Assembly: GCA_964023205.1 (NCBI GenBank)
Contig: OZ026843.1
Span: 6,185,029 to 6,249,028 of the forward strand
Direction of reading: 5' to 3'
Length of the DNA: 64,000 bases
Source: Lutraria lutraria
Taxonomy: Eukaryota > Mollusca > Bivalvia > Venerida > Mactridae
The translations under genes were made by a program, and so were the position numbers. Below, piece by piece: positions 41,000 through 55,200 of this stretch (position 1 is its first letter; every line of letters begins with the position of its first letter). The notes beneath the pieces are model-generated. The model made no database searches and had not been told where the DNA came from. It saw only the letters and a program-made list of their open reading frames with translations.

Positions 41000-42455
41000 G
41001 AACCCAACCCTTCACAGAACATCACCCTCCAAACACCCTTCACAGAACATCAATCTCCAAACATCCTTCTCATAACCTCACCCTCCAAACATCCTTCTCA
41101 TAACCTCACCCTCCAAACATCCTTCTCATAACCTCACCCTTCAAACAACCTTCGCAGAACATCACCCTCCAAACACCCTCCTTATAAGCTCACCCTCCAA
41201 ACATCCTTCTCATATTCTCACCCTCCAAACATCATTCTCATAACCTCACCCTACAAACATCATTCTCATAACCTCACCCTCCAAACATCATTCTCATAAC
41301 ATCTCCGTCCAAACATCATTCTCATAACATCACCCTCCAAACATCATTCTCAGAACATCTCCCTCCAAACATCCTTCTCATAATCTCATCCTCAAAACAT
41401 CCTTCTCATAACCTCATCCTCCAAACATTCTTCGCAGAACATCTCCCTCCAAACATCCTTCGCAGAACATCTCCCTCCAAACATCCTTTGCAGAACATCT
41501 CCCTCCAAACATCCTTCTTATAACCTCACCCTCCAAACATCCTTCTCATAACCTCACCCTTCAAACAACCTTCGCAGAACATCACCCTCCAAACACCCTC
41601 CTCATAACCTCACCCTCCAAACATCCTTCTCATATTCTCACCCTCCAAACATCATTCTCATAACCTCACCCTCCAAACATCATTCTCATAACATCACCCT
41701 CCAAACATCATTCTCAGAACATCTCCCTCCAAACATCCTTCTCATAATCTCATCCTCAAAACATCCTTCTCATAACCTCATCCTCCAAACATTCTTCGCA
41801 GAACATCTCCCTCCAAACATCCTTCGCAGAACATCTCCCTCCAAACATCCTTTGCAGAACATCTCCCTCCAAACATCCTTCTTATAACCTCACCCTCCAA
41901 ACATCCTTCTCATAACCTCACCCTCCAAACATTCTTCGCAGAACATCTCCCTCCAAACATCCTTCGCAGAACATCTCCCTCCAAACATCCTTCGCAGAAC
42001 ATCTCCCTCCAAACATTCTTCGCAGAACATCTCCCTCCAAACATCCTTCGCAGAACATCTCCCTCCAAACATCCTTCGCAGAACATCTCCCTCCAAACAT
42101 CCTTCTCATAACCTCACCCTCCAAACATCCTTCTCATAACCTCACCCTCCAAACATCCATCTTATAACCTCATCCTCCAAACATCCTTCTTATAACCTTA
42201 CCCTCCAAACATTCTTCTCATAACCTCACTCTCCAAACATCCTTCTGATAACCTCACCCTCCAAACATCCTTCTTATAACCTCACCCTCCAAACATCCTT
42301 CTTATAACCTCACCCTCCAAACATCCTTCTCATAACCTCACCCTCCAAACATCTTTCTTATAATCTCACCCTCCAATTTCCCTTCTCAATTTTTCACAAT
42401 CCAAACTACCTCGAAAGAACATCACCCTCCCAACACACATCTCAGAACATCACTC
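41000..42455. repeat. 28-bp minisatellite, about 52 units, with higher-order repeats
   Basis: Units of the form CATCCTTCTCATAACCTCAC plus CCTCCAAA repeat for about 1.45 kb. Two main variants (CTCATAACCTCACC and CGCAGAACATCTCC) alternate in blocks. Segments recur at exact multiples of the unit: 41139 onward resembles 41559 onward (offset 420 = 15 units), and 41377 onward resembles 41741 onward (offset 364 = 13 units). The plus strand has almost no G. Two apparent 68-codon minus-strand frames inside (41890-42124) are simply the 28-bp unit read in three frames and are not genes. Confidence 0.95.
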
Positions 42456-44059
42456 TTATAAATTGCTTTTTCATCATATAGTAGGCATTTCATTGACAAA
42501 TAAATCACAACAATTAATCAAGTTAAACGTTTTTATTGTTTTACCATTTTTGAACAGGGAGATGTAGAATATTAAAAAACTGTTTTCAGCATAGGTGTAA
42601 AAAACTTGCATTTTTAGCTGATAAGTAAGCATGTGTGAAAATTGAAAAGTTTGAAAAACTGGAAATCTTAACCTTGCGCAGGGAAAACAATAAAAACACC
42701 AAAAAATCAGTACAGTATCATAAATAGACCTGCAGAAAACATTAACAATTGAATATTTTTAAGTCTTGGCAATCTAGGCTCCTTTGTCTGTTACTCATGG
42801 CATTAACGCAATACTCAAGTTTAAGCACACTTATCTGTTCATGCATCTAAAGGGTTTTAATTATTCTTTTAATACCTTTTAAAAACAGGCAACAAACAAT
42901 GTATAAGTTGGTAAGAGAAAGGCACTTTTACCTGGAAACAATTCCAGCATGGCATATATTTAATATATGCAATTCTAAATGGTCCCTAATGTACATGTAT
43001 TCTGACTAACATTTTTTCTTATTCATATATCACACTAATCAGGTACAATTTTTTTTTATCTTTATCTTTCGTATTTAAGGTTATGTAAGTTCTAATTTAC
43101 TTGTAGTTAAATCTTCTACATTTCAAAATTTGACTAGGAGCCATCCTATGGTTGAATTGTGACCAGTCTGTCACTTTGGTAATTAAGGTGGCATTCCTAT
43201 TCATGAATCCATTTTTAATTTCTATTTTAAAAAATATTTTGTATTCAAATTACAACAAGTTGTGGAACTTAGCAAAAGTCATCACCAACAGCTCTTCAAA
43301 TTCTATATTCCAGGGCAATACTATCAAATGGTCTTCCTCTACCATTCTACTGAATATGACTACTACCTAATTACGACCACAGTACTTGATAAATTGTAGG
43401 AGTCAAAATTACATGATTACAATATTCATGACCATGCCTAGGACATAAACATCTCCTAACAGTTGAATGCATGGTGCAAGAACTGCCTTTTCCAATATTC
43501 TTAAGTGAGTTTGATTCAGCAACAATTACTAGGACAAGGGAGATTACCCAAATAAATAATTTACAACTACAGCGTGCAAGCGTGCCATTCATACAATGGA
43601 TAAAGACATTTATTGGAACATGTGCAAACATTTTTCTCCCCAGGTCAGCGATGCACAATCACATTTATTCTAATGAATCGTGTCACACAAGGCAAAAGAA
43701 TTTTCTCGAATTTTATAACGCAAAAATCTTGTTGATTTATCACTCTATTTTACGCAATTTCCCATTGATTAGATAGCAGTTAAATCAACCAATCAGATAG
43801 AGTAACACATTATGTGCATGAGAGACATTGGGAGCATGGATGCAATACAGAACTGGTTACATTTGGTACAGCTCTTCCAAGAGAAGACCATTGTGACTTC
43901 AAAAGCGAAGACAAAAACACCAACCTATCAAAACAGTTTTTCTTTAATTTTCTATTCTTTATTCGTTAACTTCAACCTCTCAGAAAAGACGAGGGGAAAA
44001 AATTGTTTGTTTCTGATTTCATGCTCATTATAAATAGGGCAGGTTTTTTATGTATTCTT
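42456..44059. other. Non-coding DNA, no gene seen
   Basis: Overlapping frames on opposite strands at 43371-43776 (95 and 101 codons) have no recognisable domain and mutually exclude each other. Nothing else stands out. Confidence 0.5.
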
Positions 44060-44140
44060 TTTTTATTATTATTCTTGAACAACAACAACATTTATTGGAT
44101 TACAAGGCCTCCAGCCCAAAATACATCAATTACATGCATA
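44060..44140 (-). mobile_element. 3' tail of a non-LTR retrotransposon or SINE (minus strand)
   Basis: Read on the minus strand the segment runs GGGCTGGAGGCCTTGTAATC, then CAATAAATGTTGTTGTTGTT. A polyadenylation-like AATAAA followed by short TTG repeats is a typical 3' terminus of non-LTR elements. No coding part remains. Confidence 0.45.
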
Positions 44141-44869
44141 AAGAAAAAATGAGAGAATGGGTGTAATTTCACTTTCTTAAGGATTAATACAAAAGTCTAG
44201 GATCGTGCGGCAAAATTAGGGTGGGGTAACCAGACCAGAAACAAACAGTTTTTTATGCCCAATTATCAAAAAAGGTCCACTGTTCAGCAGTCCTTATTTA
44301 CGTGTTTGACAGCAAACATGTATAAACACAGTAAGTATTTCACCTATATTTAATTAGTTAAACCACAATTATTAATTACTGCCTACACACATATAAAATA
44401 CACTTTATTTACAGCCATAAATCACTCTTTACCTACACCACAATGTATTCATTAAACAACACTGTATGATCTCTTAAGCCACATTTTCCACTAGAAATAA
44501 CCAACAACAATTCATAGAATGTATTCATGATTTTTTTTATTTACACCAGTATACAATGACTGAGTTGTGAACAATGTACATATATCCATTCAGAGAGGAT
44601 TTTATCTCTCCACTTAATGATTAAAGATCAGATTTCAGGAAAAAAATGACTAAAAAATGACTGAAAAATGAAAATAAGAAAACTAACAATTGGCTAAACT
44701 GTTCAGTATTTCAGAAATTATCACAAGATTTTACAAGTCTGAGAAATACAAGTCTTAGTTAAAAACAAAATAAAAACTTTTTTATCACATGACAAATGAT
44801 TTCCAGAAGAACATTTTTTCAAAAGATGACACAAATTTTAACTAATCAGAAATATTTGAACCAGAATAA

Positions 44870-44980
44870 ATGCATTTTTCAGAATAAACACATTTTCTGC
44901 AGAATAAACCATGTTTACAAAAATGAAAACATTTTTGCCAGAATAAACACATTTTCCCCAGAATAATCAAATTTTACCAG
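44870..44980. repeat. Imperfect tandem repeat around CAGAATAAACACATTTT
   Basis: CAGAATAA-A--CA--TTTT recurs five to six times at about 17-22 bp spacing with considerable divergence. Positions are approximate. Confidence 0.6.
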
Positions 44981-45390
44981 CCAGGGTTATTGCAATGGAT
45001 ATTTCTGAGTAGTGTAACACAAACTTGGAAATTTTCAAATTCAGACCAAAGTACAATATAGGCAACAATTAATACAAAAGAGTTTCAAATTCTACAGACA
45101 TTATGCAGAAAATAACTATCAAAATTTCCCATTTATCACGATCAAACAGAACAAATATCCTAGTCTTGTGTTTGAAATACAACCTGAATCAGATATGAAA
45201 AAAAACCTTGTATTCAGCAATGTTTGTCAAAACTCCAAAATTCCTGCAAACTGTTTTTTATTTGATCGTAGGATTATTAAATATTTGCAGAATATGATCG
45301 AAATGCTTAATGGTAAAATGTTGAAGTTGGAACCTACATACAATGACTAATATCCAGCCTCTAGTCACTGCATACATTAACAGAAAAAAA

Positions 45391-45577
45391 TACAATCAAA
45401 CCTGTTTCACCAACCACCTTCAAATAAAGGCTGACTGGTAAATGAAGGCCTTGCTTCTAAAAAAACATATATCATTTAGGACAAAATGACCTCTGATTAA
45501 AGGTTATCAGTTAAAAAAATGCAGCATTATGTCTTTCACAAGGTTGCAATTAGCCTTTGTTCACAGGTTTGAATGTG
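45391..45577. mobile_element. Diverged TIR element, copy 3 of the local MITE family
   Basis: Ends read TACAATCAAACCTGTTTCAC and, reverse complemented, CACATTCAAACCTGTGAAC. The length is about 187 bp, close to the 181-bp copies. The interior is more decayed but keeps AAAGG and GGCCTT blocks. It lies just beyond the proposed 3' end of the coatomer gene. Confidence 0.6.
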
Positions 45578-46159
45578 CTTCCATTTCTTTATCTTAGGCA
45601 GGTGGTCCAACATTCAAAACTCAAGTTCTCTGTATTTGATATAAACTCAGACAGTTTTCCAATTCTTAACACTCAATTTTACCTGTGGCCAGATTCATGC
45701 TACTGGAATATTCAAAAGTCTGTACAAATGAATGATTGACTTAAAAAAGGCTAAGTATTGAAACAATTAATACAGCAAACTGTACTAAAATAATTGTATG
45801 CATGCAAATATAACACTGACTTGATAATGCAATCTGAAATTTGTAAACAACATCAAAGAATGGAAATAAAATGAACACTTCGTGCACCAGGCTGCATTTA
45901 TTGTTTATATTCAAGAAATGATATAATTTATTTGTCGCTAATAATAATAAAGAACAACGATATTTGTTTCATATTCTGATGGTACAGAAGTCATATTAAC
46001 CTTTAAACATTTATACGTAAGACCTTTCCCCTTTTCTTCAAGTCCTTCAACTTTGTTACACATATAGATTCTAAAACATATTGTCCCTGGAAATTGGCCC
46101 ACATTTTTTTACACACAAGTTTAAGTCAATAAATTAATAAAAATTGTTGTCCGAATGTC

Positions 46160-46207
46160 TCACTTCAACAACGACCACTTGATCTGGTCCTTGGCTGTCT
46201 GTATCAC
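46160..46207 (-). CDS. COPZ1: Coatomer zeta terminal coding exon
   Basis: The exon is 48 nt in phase 0 and encodes [15 protein letters not shown] followed by TGA. This aligns end to end with the human C-terminus (VLQSAKEQIKWSLLR). The acceptor is CTATTTCCAG. Possible poly(A) signals (AATAAA on the minus strand) lie at 45927-45932 and 45897-45902, which would give a 3' UTR of about 230-280 nt. Confidence 0.92.
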   Translation of the reverse strand: MIQTAKDQIKWSLLK

Positions 46208-49200
46208 CTGGAAATAGACAAGAAAAACAATGTTAAATTAAACTTTGCAAGCAGAAAGTCATATTAATTTTTACGAGATTAAAGACGTTTTCGGTAGTTT
46301 GCCCTTGAAATGACCTAAAATAAGCAAAAATTCAAATTCAAGGGCAGATAACTCAAAAACTAGATCAGTGACCCCGAATCCTTTTTCGCTTAAAATGTTT
46401 CTGTTATCATATGCTACGATTATGCAAAGTTTGAAAAAAATTCATCAATTAGTTTTTTTCCTATATGTCTATGTGAAAAATGTAGCGAACTACCGAAAAC
46501 GTCTTTAAGGTGAAATTTCGTATGCTGAAATCATTCATTATTTGTTTGTTTGGGATTTTATATCTTCAGGGTCATAGCTTCAAAAGTGGGAGAAGATCTA
46601 AGATGACTTTTCATAAGCAAGATGGACACTTTCCTCATATGAATTTTTTCTGGTCCCAGATGGGATTTGAACTCACAGCAGAAAGGGCTTAATGATTACT
46701 AGTAAAGAGATCATAACCACTTAACCAGCAGCCCAATAGGTTGACATCAACCTCCATTGCAAAACCCAAAATATATTAAAGCACCCATGTGTTGTAACAT
46801 AGACATAAATCATATTCCCTAATATAGCACTTTTAAAACTTTAAAGGTCAAGTCATTCCATTTTTGTATCTGAAAAAAGTATATTGAATCAATTGCTTCT
46901 TAAGTCTTTTTCAAAACTGTCAAAAATTTGATAACAGTAATGCATTCTTTAAATCACTTATTTGGATTTTGAATTTAAAAGTGCTATCTTAGTTTTGACT
47001 CAAAAACAGTTACTATGACATAACAATAATATCCTCAATAAATCAGTGCCAGAAAAGTTTTTACATCCGCATTGCTCGACTTTTCATGCCCGACTACCAA
47101 ATAAATTAGTTGTTTAAACTTAAAGCAAGCATGCATTTTAAATAGAGTTATTCACTTTTTATCAATCTTAGATACAGTGTACATTACTAAGTTTAAACTG
47201 CGAAACTTGTTGTGTTTGTTGATTTAAAAACACACCACAAATGAACTGTATACATCAATTATGGCAATGTGTTCAACAGTTTTCAAACAGAAGATGTGTG
47301 GCAATTCTACATTACCTTATTTGTAGAAGACTTTTTTTACTAAATATTCTGCATTTGACCAAAAAAGTCATTATTAACAAAGTAACAAAATCTCAAACAG
47401 AAAAAAGGTTTATCCATACTTTACTCAATCTAATGATGTCTCAGAATTAATAAAATATTTTTTTCGACATAATTATGGCTTTTATTTGGAGGCAAAGTTG
47501 CACAAAATAATCAATGACAGTATTTCAAAGAATGGCCCTCAGTTTGAAGCAGTAGTTCCATCAAAATAGAATCCTAACCCTTGCACCAAACATACTGATA
47601 CACTAACCATTTTCATAACAGAATGACAATTTTTCTGGACAAGATATAAAAAATGTTATGCTAACTCCAGCTGTACCATACCCTGTGTAAGGACAATAAC
47701 AATATAATAATTTTATAATACAATAGAGACATATGCTTCCGCTGGATTTTAGAGACAGGCTGTCGTGGGTTAACCTATAAACTTAAGATAGCACTGTAAC
47801 ACACTATATCCATTGAAAATTGTCCTCCAGCAAATTTGAGCATTCTAGAATGCATGTTTAGAGTTCACAATAGCACGATAGATCACCGCACAAGATTGGT
47901 TTAAAACAAGTATTTTTTTTGTTCGAATCTTATTCCGTTTTTATTTGAATTTTCACCATATACAACAGTCCATCATTTCTGCGGCTTTTTTGAGAAACAG
48001 AAATGCTTCAAACTTCTAAAAGCTCAACTAATAGAATAACATGTTAATAGGAAATTTACTAAGAAAATAATAATTAAGCAATTCCTTTGCCTGGGAAAGA
48101 CATTTATCCTGTTTCTACATTATTTTTAGATCTAATAAAGCAGTAATCGAATAAACTTGCCTATATTCTGTCAGTAGGTCACATAGTTTGATGTCTAAGT
48201 GAGCCACAACATGCGTTTTTTAATTCAAAGTCAATGTAGTTTTTAGACTTATTTAGTTGTAGAAACAGGATAAATCAAATATATGATATGTGGCAGAGGC
48301 TTGCACATGTCTACTACAGCTTTCAAAGCCTCACTGGATATACTATCTCCATCTGGACACTAACAATATATTTTCTATAATTATGATCTTCGGCAAATTC
48401 TTCGTACTACTGTGAGAGCTTGACAATCAGAGGAATACCAAAATTGAGCATGACGCAATTCGGTCACTGAATTGATACGCTCTTAACACAAACAGAATTG
48501 TCGACGATGGTCCCTACAGCAGATTGCATGATACAAGCTAATACATACACTGTACCAGTACGTTAAAACCCCGTAATCTGATAGACTGACGGTATTTATT
48601 GAGAATGCATTAAATAATGCACAACATGGGAAGTAATGATACTTTACGACCTAATATACATTAGAAATCAGTTAAAACGTCCCTATGCTGACACTTGTGA
48701 TAGTTTATCAGCCCCTGGATCCACACATTATGCATTATATTAGTTGTATTGTGGCAAATAAACAATACATACAACATCTGATTAGGAGAAACACCTGAAT
48801 AAAATGGGAAATTAGAAAAAAATGTGAACGATAAAATGTGAATGTAAATCAATCCTTATATATAAACCAAAACCATGCATCTTACATTTTATAACCAGAA
48901 TCAAGAATTTATAGTTTTTCATTATTGAATTAGACTCAGTACACGTAACTAAGATTTTGTGAATTAATCAACGATTTTAATTCAACAACGGACAATTTCA
49001 TAGACATATTGTGGCTTTTTTAAATTAAAAATCTTGCAAATTCTACGTATTTCAGACATTTACCTGTAACAACAGCTGACAATAGATCCCACACACAAAA
49101 AATCAATTAAATAGAAACATTTTTTTACACACAAGTAGAAAGATTTAAGTTTACAAAAAATGCTATCTTAGGCCATCCTTAAAAATTGTTGGTCTGCAGC

Positions 49201-52200
49201 ACAATCAATTAGGAAAATCTACCTGACCAAAATTTCTATTGCAATTTTTATCATTTCTTTTTTGCAATTTTGACGAAGCAGCAATTCTTTTACTTGTCTT
49301 TATTTCGAAGCAGCAATTCTTTTACTTGTCTTTATTTCGAAGCAGCAATTCTTTAACTTGTCTTTATTTCTGCTTTTTGTTTTCAGTATAAACATAATCA
49401 AAATATTTACCAAATGAAACAGTTCCTGTCTACCTACCTACGGTTAAAAGATTGGGTCATGTACCAGCAAACCAACATTATTTCAAGGATGGCCTTATGG
49501 CTATTATACGTCTATGAAACAGACTCCGGAACAACAATAATTTATTTTTTATTAGGTAACCTAACAAACAAATTATATATATAAACAATTATAACATCTT
49601 TTTAATGTCATCTATGCAATTTTACAGTTAAAAAATTACCTAATGCAAATTAACATATTTAGTATGCGGAATTCAAGGAAATAATTTGTAATAAGCAATT
49701 CTTAAGATAAAAGACAAACTAGATGAAGTGAACTTTAACATAAGTATAAAACATCTTAAGCTTTGCATAGACTAATAAATACATACTGGGGATATACAGA
49801 ATTCGATTCATTATTTATCTATACCACAACCGAGAGAAACTCAACATCCTCCCAATGCCCTTACACATAAACAGTGAAATGAAACAATAATAAAATATAT
49901 TTCACTAACATAATGGGAAGATAGGGGCCAATTGCATCAGTGTAAAATAGTCACAAAACAAGAAAACATCGAGCTAAATACTGCCATATATACCCAAGTA
50001 TGCGTAACATTCACAATTAATCCATTCACCGTAAGCAGTTTTCTTTTAGTAGAAAACGCAAATAAAGCTGCATGACTACTCCTTTCAGCTATCATAATTA
50101 ATAACCTCATTGCGCAACAAATGAGGCTACTATTCATTAATGCCATTGTTATACGACTACCACAGGTTTTCTAATTACAATCGTATCCACGGAAAACCAA
50201 TTCACATGTGTTCTATTACCGTGATTATCTTCACATGCGATCAGGTATGATTATCATAATATGAAGCAACATACACTTACAGCAACATTTCAATATAACA
50301 ACATAGTTTCACGAGTTAATAGCCACATAAGCGTATTATACGCGCATAATGGCTCTTTGTCTTACACTGTACGCTTTTTTTGACAATACTTGAAGACAAT
50401 TTGTTACATTCAGAATCTCAATGTTCATGAATAGTGAAAGAATGACGTAACTTGTTCTTTGTTGAAACAATGTTGCAGCTCTATTGCGTTAAATTGACTA
50501 AGTGCTTAGCACTCCAAAGGACTTTAAGGAAAAGTGTCATTCATTATACTTCTTTGAATGAGACGATAAGTACCGGTATAATCTACTTTTTGCAACAGAA
50601 TTACAAGCTATTTCTAATCATTTCTAAGTACACTAGTCCGGAAATCCTTAGTAAATGGCAGCAATAAATAAAGTTACAGTTGTATCAGCCAAGTTTCTAA
50701 ATGTAATCAAAAATACAAAGAAAAGATGGTCAATTAATTGAAAACTCAAAAATAAACAATAGACCTGTATTAATTGAATTTGATATAAACCAAATTCTCC
50801 AAATTTTACCAGAAAAAATATCGAACTTTTTTTAAAAAAAGTAAAATTACAAATGCCTTGACAATTAATACTGTTCACTTATTAATACAATGAACAGTCA
50901 TTCAAGCAAAGCAGCTGACATTGAAGGAAATTCAAATGAAGAATCATTCAAAACAAATGGCAAATAAGAATTTCTATTTCCACACCAGATATTGATAAAT
51001 CATTGATATATAAACTGAATGAACGAATTTTAGAACTGAGATACAACAAAACAGAAAATAAACTATGTCTGGTTTAGAGGCTAAAAAACATATATTTAAT
51101 TAATTGTAAACAAGTCTGTATATAAACAGCCTATCTAATTAATTAAAGGAAAGATTGATAAAAAAAATTAAAACTGGGACACAGAAAGTTATATCAAGAA
51201 TACTCAACTTTTTTTCAATTAATTATGCCAATTAATTTTTTTTTTAAATAAAACGTGTTTTGTAAAAATTGAAAGGTATCAAAACTGGTGAGCCTTTCAG
51301 TAAACAGATATTTGAGGAAATGGGTGAGGAATGAATCATTGCATTCAGGGATTTTTTGGGGGCGATTTTATAGCCGAAATTCGGTCATATTCCCAATGGA
51401 AAATAGTGTCTTTTTTCCCCAATTCACAGACAAAAATTCCCAATCCCAATTTTTTAGTTTTATAAGTTCATTAACATCACTATTGGTAGTAAATACCTTA
51501 TTCTGCTACTGTTTTATGGGAGAATAAGTAGAATAAGTTGAACATTGCAAAAGTTGTAGTTATGCATTTGTTCCAAATTTTGATTAAAACAATGCGAAAA
51601 TTCCTAATCCCAAGGGTATGGGGTCATATTCCCAAATACCGAGAAAAACCCCTGGCATTACACCATGCACAATAAAGAACCAGGAAAATGATTAGAAATA
51701 AGAGTGGGGATATAAAGCCCAGTTCTCCAGTTTCTTCTCTCCCCTCAAGAGAAGCAACATGGATGTATCCAAGCCATGATTTCAAATTTCGTTTCCATTA
51801 AATCCATTAAGATAAAGAAAATAATATGCATGTATACGACAAAATACTCCAACTCCCTACAACAGAATTATGGAAGGTCAAGGAACAAAAGAAACTGAAC
51901 ATTCTTAAGTAATACTCATTCAAGCTGGTCTTGCATGTAATGCTTTGTGAGTGAGTCACAATAAGCTGGAAATTTTTTCCTAAGGACAAAATATACACAT
52001 ATAAAATATTTCACTGGATCAGGAAAATCTGGTGAACCCACATCACAGGGACACATTGGAGAAATAAACATAAATATTGAGTGAACATTCCACTCATTAT
52101 ACTCTGAAACCTCAAGGGAGAGTACCCTATAAAAACTAAAATAACAGCCCATACAGAGTTATCCCTCATTTTACTTACATTTTTACTTACCTCAAGTTTG

Positions 52201-55200
52201 GACTTGATTTGCTTTTAGTGAAAATGAAAAACAGTTCAACTTAATACTTTTTCTTTCAAAATATCAAACAATTTTCAAAAAAGGGAAAAATAAACACACA
52301 TAAATAGTTAACAATTCATAGCTAATGTTATATTTGTTAATACATGTATGCCAACGGACTGTATATAAAATTTTGTATCTTGTAACTTTGGCAAATCTAA
52401 CCCTTAAAATATTTCAACTGAAACTGCAAAGCTTTTGTAACCTGCATAGAGCCAGGCCAGCCTGGACAGCAATGCAGTCTGATCAAGCTCTTTACTGCTG
52501 GGTGACTTCTAAAATTTAATTGCGATATGCTTAAATTGATAATGAACTAATTCAATTGGAAGTTGGTCAAGTTCATTCAGAAATTCAGCAGGTCAAGGGC
52601 TTAAGGATTAGTGAGTACAGTTGATGAAATAATTGTAGAGAGAATCATATCTCTTAAAACTAAACCATACACTCTCATGAAGAATGAAGTGAAGTACCAG
52701 CATCTATTAAAATACAGCTAAAGTACAACCAGAAACCAGCATTGTTTTAATTTGCTAAGACACAAGCATCTGACATTTTTGGTGAATACAAAAATTATGA
52801 AACTGTGTTTTGTTTGTTTGTTTCATCGGGTTTAACGCCATTTTCAACATTATTTCAGTCATATCGTGGCAGGCATTTATCCTAACCAGCTTTTCTGGAC
52901 TTCATTCAGGCCTTAACCAGTACTAACGACATTCTATCCATAAGTTTCTGACAAGCTACCCCACATAATTCAGAGGTGGAGGACAATTTAACATAGGAGG
53001 TAATATCTTCAGTAAAATTTGTCACAGACAGTGTGAGCCTCGTCCAGGGAAACTGTCATTTTCTTCAAATAGATGACCATGATAGAAGAAAAATACAATA
53101 AAAACAATAATACAATCACATGTTAAAATTTACATGCCACAACAACAACATGCACCTGATACATTGTCACATCAAAAATATTAAACTTGAATATCAAATT
53201 TTACACTTCTTGTGATTACAAATAAATGAGGTGTATAGAGCAAAATTATAAGGGGTCATTCATGTTCAAATATTTGTTAGGTACATCCTGTCTGTTATTT
53301 TGGCATGTTTACAGCATTGCCCTTATATTTCTGTCTATTGCAGTTTTTGAACATAAACTGAATCATGTTTCATTTCTACTGAATTTGGTAAACATATTTT
53401 TCCTACTGCAGCTTATTATTTCCTAGTATCAGAAAATACTCTAAGATGTATTCTAATTCGCAGATTGATGACCTGTAATTAGGCATTTATATTAATGGGG
53501 ATTTGATTTCAGTTGAATGGAGTGAAAAAAGTCAGTTGAACACTCAAGTATGAGGCTATATATTCATTTATTATGAAAAAAATGGAAAAGCAAATTACTG
53601 TTAAAGGGATGCATATCCATATTGGAAAATTATCTTAATCATAAAAACTTACAAAATGTTATTTTAGGGTATGCTCTAAATCATTTTAGATTATTTAGGA
53701 GTGTCAAAATGAAAAACCTAATATATGACTATGTTAGGATATTTTTACCATTGTAAACAATCAGATACAGCAAAACTTAATTATCTCGATGAGTGGACAA
53801 CCCAACACTTACCCATTCAAAAACATCATTGTAATAGAGCAAACAATAAGAAACATGACACTCCTCGAGCTAATCAAGGCAATTAATATTAAAAATAAAG
53901 TCATCGATCATAAATGATTATCATTTAGCTTCCTCCAAAAAGATGATGGGCGGGGGCAAGACTTGGGGCATTCCTTCACATTATTTTTCATTACAATGAA
54001 AATGTTACATTAATAAGTTTGTTTTTGTAAATGGGGTTTGTTTGTCTATAACTAATGGCTTTTTGGTAACGATATTTAGTCATTTCAGGGTTCGACATTA
54101 AGGCATGTCCGAACCACAAACACTAGCCGTTTACTGGTTCAGTCCAGTAAATCTCGCTATATGGTAGCCCGAATGTTCGTGCTCTTGAAAGTGCAACTGA
54201 AACTCTTTACACCTAAGTTCAAGGATCTCTGCTAAAAAATTTAAACTTTGATGCATAAATTATTGGAGAAATTCACAGTATTTACATTTTGGAGTGATCA
54301 TCAGTGTGTTGTAATAATCATTTAATTATGTTAATTTGTGTATGGAATAGGAACAGACTTTCTACTATATACTTTTGGTGTATTTATTCAGAGGTGGAGG
54401 ACAATTTAACATAGAATACAATATCTTCAGTCAAATTTGTTATGGACAGTGTGAGCCTCGCCCGGGGTTCGAACTCTCAACCTCTTGATCAGCAGACCAA
54501 TGCCCTAACCACTAAGCTAACTGGGCAGGCTTGAGTAAAAACACAAATAAACAAAATATTACACATATTCACATGTTTACATAATTGTCATTAATCAAAT
54601 ATCGATTTCGGAGCTCAATCCAAAAACTGTCCAATCAGGTGTGAAATTAATAGGATAGGTGCGAAAATGTATTTTTTATTATTGATGACTATATTGGTTT
54701 GACATAGATGGTCACTTTACAGTTGAAAATCTATGTTTGGGACCAAAATATCAGGTTTTTATGACAGCATTTTTCTTTCCAGTATGTTTATATCATAGGT
54801 AACCAAACAGCATTTAAATGTCGAAAAACATTCTGCAATTCGGGTTTTTGTTCTTGCATTATATCATTAAACAATAGTTCTCTAGTACATTTTGATCATT
54901 TATCTTGTTTCATAACTTGGGTCTAGTAACAATGAGGTCAGGTCTAGTGAAATTTCAGACTGACATGACCAATGGTCTAGCTGTCCAAAAAATTAATGTT
55001 GAACCCAGCAGTTACCGAAATATATCTCAAAATGTTTAATTTGAGAAAGAATTCAACCCAGATTATTTTCTGCAATCAGATTTAATGCTTCAAAACATAT
55101 AGTATACAAGATTTGATAAAGATCACTTGCAATATTGCTTGTAGTGATAACTTCTTACTTTTAGCACTACTGTTGATTAGATTTGATTAAAAGCCTTATA

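Noticed and set aside
41890..42124. Two overlapping 68-codon minus-strand frames with a repeating MEGDVLRRMFGG motif
   Set aside because: They are the 28-bp minisatellite read through in frame by periodicity (28 bp times three). There is no independent evidence of coding.
43371..43776. 95-codon (-) and 101-codon (+) overlapping frames
   Set aside because: Opposite-strand overlap, no domain and no splice context. Both look like chance frames.
52430..52510. G+C-richer patch GCCAGGCCAGCCTGG with GCAGTCTGATCAAGC
   Set aside because: It resembles a dispersed invertebrate repeat, but I could not define its ends or a second copy in the window.
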